From Gramella sp. AN32 (GTDB lineage: Bacteria > Bacteroidota > Bacteroidia > Flavobacteriales > Flavobacteriaceae), in NCBI RefSeq assembly GCF_023718305.1, contig NZ_QEYO01000003.1:306145-370144 (forward strand): 64,000 nucleotides of DNA, read 5' to 3'. Within the stretch, counting starts at the first letter, position 1; each line of letters begins with the position of its first letter. Positions 61,762 through 64,000 of the stretch are shown in pieces. The position numbers and the translations under genes are program-made. Under the pieces are notes generated by a model. It saw nothing but the letters and a program-made list of their open reading frames with translations, had not been told where the DNA came from and searched no databases.

Positions 61762-63834
61762 ATGAGAATGATGAAAAATTATATAATAGCATTTGCAGTA
61801 TTTTTATTTACTGCTAATATGTTTGCACAAATAGACCGAAGTGTAATGCCGAAACCAGGCCCTGCACCTCAGGTAAATGTTGAAGAACCGGAAAATTTTG
61901 ATCTTGATAACGGCCTGGAAGTTTTGATCGTGGAAAATCATAAACTCCCCAGAGTTTCCATGTCTTTAAGATTGGACAATCCACCAATTTTTGAAGGTGA
62001 TAAAGCAGGTGTTACCAGTTTAATGGGCAGCTTACTTGGAAGCGGAACTGCAACCATGACCAAAGATGCTTTTAATGAAAGAGTAGACTTTTTAGGAGCC
62101 AGAATGAATTTTTATTCCGGTGGTGCCAGTGCTAATACACTTTCTAAGTACTTTCCTGAAATTTTGAAATTAATGGCAGATGCGGCTATAAACCCATATT
62201 TCACCGAAGAGGAATTCTCCAAAGCAAAGGAGCGACAAATAGAAGGGATTAAAAGTAACGACAAAAATGTTGCATTTATAGCTTCCAGAGTACGTTCAGC
62301 TTTAGCGTATGGAAAAGATCATCCTTATGGAGAATTTGTGACTGCAGAGTCTGTGGAGTCTGTTACTTTGGATGATGTGAAAAAATTCTATCAAACTTAT
62401 TATAGCCCGCAACATGCGTATTTGGTTATTGTTGGAGATGTAGATGAGGATGAAGTGAAAGACCTGGTAAAAAAGAATTTTTCAAGCTGGAAAAAGACTG
62501 AAGTGCCTGAAACTAATATGCCCGAAGTTACTAACTTAGGTAAAACCCAGATTGATTTCGTGGATATGCCCAACGCGGTACAGAGTGAAATTTCTGTGGT
62601 GAACACGATCAAATTAAAAAAGAAGGATCCGGATTATTTCCCGGTTCTTGTTGCGAACAAGATCTTAGGTGGTGGTGGTGAAGCCCGCCTTTTCCTTAAT
62701 CTTAGAGAAGATAAAGGTTATACCTATGGAGCTTATTCTTCTACGGGAAATGATAAATATGCTTCTACCTTTACCGCAAGTGCAAGTGTAAGAAACGCGG
62801 TGACAGATAGTTCTGTAGTTGCTTTTCTTGATGAAATTTATAAAATTAGAAAAGAAAAGGTTTCAGCGGCTGAACTTGCCAATGCAAAAGCAAAAATTAC
62901 GGGTGATTTTGTACTTTCTTTAGAACAGCCTTCTACAATCGCCAATTTCGCCTATGAGGTAGAAACAGAAGATCTTGATGATGATTTCTATAAAGATTAC
63001 CTGGAAAAAATTGATGAAGTTAGCGTGGAAGATGTTCAGCGGGTAGCCCAAAAATATTTTCAGCCAGATAACGCAAGAATCGTAGTTGTTGGAAAAGGTA
63101 GTGATGTATTGGAAAATCTTGAAAAAATTCAATATAACGGAAAGTCTATTCCAATTAAATATTATGATAAGTTAGCTGACGCTGCCTCAAAACCTGAGAA
63201 AAAAACAGTAGATGCTTCAGTAAGTATCGATAAAGTTTATGAAAACTATATCAATGCCATTGGCGGAAAAGAAGCGGTAAGCAAGGTTGAAAGCGTTGTA
63301 ATGATAGCTCAGGGACAAATTCAGGGAATGACCTTGGATCTTGAAATGAAAAGAACAACAGATGGAAAACTGCTTCAGAATGTATCTATGGGTGGCAATG
63401 TGATGCAAAATCAGGTTTTTGACGGTGAAAAAGGCTCCATGACCATGCAGGGCCAAAAAATTCCCTATAATGAAGAGCAAATCGCTGCGGCAAAGATCGA
63501 CGCCAATCCTTTTCCTGAACTAAGTGTTGGTTCTGCTACGCTAAGCGGAATTGAGCAGGTTGACGGGAAAGATGCCTACGTGGTAAATGTTGATGAAACC
63601 ACTAAAGCTTACTACGATGTGGGCAGCGGATTGAAAACTCAGGTGGTAAAAACTGTATCTCAGGGAGGACAAACCATGACTGTTCCAACAGGCTACTCAG
63701 ATTACCAGGAAGTAAATGGGGTTAAATTTCCATTTATGATGACTCAGTCTATGGGACCTCAGAAATTGGAGTTTAAAGTAAGTGAAATCAAAGTAAACGA
63801 GGGGATAAACGAAGGGGATTTTACAGTAGAATAA
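61762..63834 (+). CDS. M16 family peptidase homologue without zinc site, C-terminal fusion
   Basis: 690 residues with signal peptide. Residues about 40-465 are M16 domains, but the HxxEH segment is replaced (GVTSLMGSLLGSGTATMT), so it has no zinc site. The YGAYSSTGNDKYASTF R/Y-type closing motif is present, as in the partner subunit of heterodimeric M16 enzymes. Residues about 490-690 are a separate domain (VYENYINAIGGKEAVSKV, VDETTKAYYDVGSGLKTQ, MTVPTGYSDYQEVNGVKF) like LolA/DUF4292-type beta-sheets of outer-membrane lipoprotein carriers. It is probably the non-catalytic partner of the preceding peptidase. Confidence 0.88.
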   Translation: MRMMKNYIIAFAVFLFTANMFAQIDRSVMPKPGPAPQVNVEEPENFDLDNGLEVLIVENHKLPRVSMSLRLDNPPIFEGDKAGVTSLMGSLLGSGTATMTKDAFNERVDFLGARMNFYSGGASANTLSKYFPEILKLMADAAINPYFTEEEFSKAKERQIEGIKSNDKNVAFIASRVRSALAYGKDHPYGEFVTAESVESVTLDDVKKFYQTYYSPQHAYLVIVGDVDEDEVKDLVKKNFSSWKKTEVPETNMPEVTNLGKTQIDFVDMPNAVQSEISVVNTIKLKKKDPDYFPVLVANKILGGGGEARLFLNLREDKGYTYGAYSSTGNDKYASTFTASASVRNAVTDSSVVAFLDEIYKIRKEKVSAAELANAKAKITGDFVLSLEQPSTIANFAYEVETEDLDDDFYKDYLEKIDEVSVEDVQRVAQKYFQPDNARIVVVGKGSDVLENLEKIQYNGKSIPIKYYDKLADAASKPEKKTVDASVSIDKVYENYINAIGGKEAVSKVESVVMIAQGQIQGMTLDLEMKRTTDGKLLQNVSMGGNVMQNQVFDGEKGSMTMQGQKIPYNEEQIAAAKIDANPFPELSVGSATLSGIEQVDGKDAYVVNVDETTKAYYDVGSGLKTQVVKTVSQGGQTMTVPTGYSDYQEVNGVKFPFMMTQSMGPQKLEFKVSEIKVNEGINEGDFTVE

Positions 63835-63872
63835 ACCTTTTTCCTTTAAAATATAAAAGCCGGTATTTATTA

Positions 63873-64000
63873 TCTACCGTCTGGACACATCTTTTTTTAT
63901 TCTACTTTAGGATAAAAAAATGCAGACAAGACATTTTGAGGATTTAAAAGACAAGCGATTGTTGAATAGAGGTAATTCTATTCTCAATCGTTTGTTTGCT
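63873..64000 (+). mobile_element. Left end of an IS4-family (Tn5-type) insertion sequence
   Basis: An open frame at 63920 encodes MQTRHFEDLKDKRLLNRG and on for 27 codons to the window edge. FEDLKDKRLLNR matches the DNA-binding N-terminus of Tn5-like IS4 transposases, which is characteristic. The preceding CTACCGTCTGGACACAT at about 63873-63889 may be the terminal inverted repeat; its partner lies beyond the window. It follows the M16 gene by 85 bases. Confidence 0.7.

Overview
The window is chromosomal DNA of a marine-type Flavobacteriaceae bacterium (Bacteroidota), probably near Gramella/Christiangramia, Zunongwangia or Salegentibacter. The evidence is AT-rich DNA, almost no Shine-Dalgarno sequences, promoters of the Bacteroidota type (TTTG, 19-21 bases, TAnnTTTG), many short lipoproteins, a mevalonate pathway instead of MEP, DUF4199 and TonB-plug proteins, and the gene order miaB - sigma54 regulator - lptE - TPR - secG - groES - groEL. 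The genus is inference. No rRNA, tRNA or CRISPR was found.

Layout. 1-3.1 kb: end of a LytS/LytTR two-component system, a Crp/Fnr regulator and an Old Yellow Enzyme. 3.1-5.5 kb: an SDR with an unusual palindrome cluster upstream, remnants of carbohydrate-active genes, and a plug-only TonB-like protein. 5.5-8.1 kb: small lipoproteins and an arsR - DUF6428 - arsenate-reductase-like operon. 8.1-13.6 kb: fructan use (fructokinase, GH32 fructanase, MFS sugar porter), interrupted by a divergent CDF transporter with a short substrate-binding-like lipoprotein. 13.9-18 kb: an outer-membrane protein, TerC, and a five-gene operon YetF - SemiSWEET - YqcI/YcgG heme N-oxygenase - PaiB - DUF1989. 18-25.7 kb: SDR, GDPD, flavoprotein, TspO, then mevalonate/prenyl genes and a pseudouridine synthase. 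25.7-29.3 kb: polyamine operon (arginine decarboxylase, agmatinase, a deoxyhypusine-synthase homologue without the catalytic lysine). 29.3-36.6 kb: membrane glycosyltransferases and an iron-sulfur/flavoprotein pair.

36.7-44 kb: a GH113-like lipoprotein and then a nearly complete arsenosugar biosynthesis locus (ArsM, ArsS, two dedicated glycosyltransferases, a purine nucleoside phosphorylase, rhodanese, DUF547 and a peroxidase-like protein). 44-51.6 kb: AraC regulator, SLC13 transporter, SRPBCC protein, GroESL, SecG, TPR protein and LptE. 51.7-60.3 kb: sigma54 activator, MiaB, LVIVD lipoprotein, carboxylesterase, ribosomal proteins L27 and an extended L21, DUF4199. 60.4-64 kb: a pair of M16 peptidases (one active, one inactive), and the first codons of an IS4/Tn5-type transposase at the right edge.

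The parts most worth following are the YqcI/YcgG-DUF1989 operon (a possible pathway for N-hydroxylated guanidino compounds), the lysine-less DHS homologue in the polyamine operon, the arsenosugar locus with a PNP whose base-specificity residue is Asp, and a dispersed repeat that has been spliced in frame into a glycosyltransferase gene.
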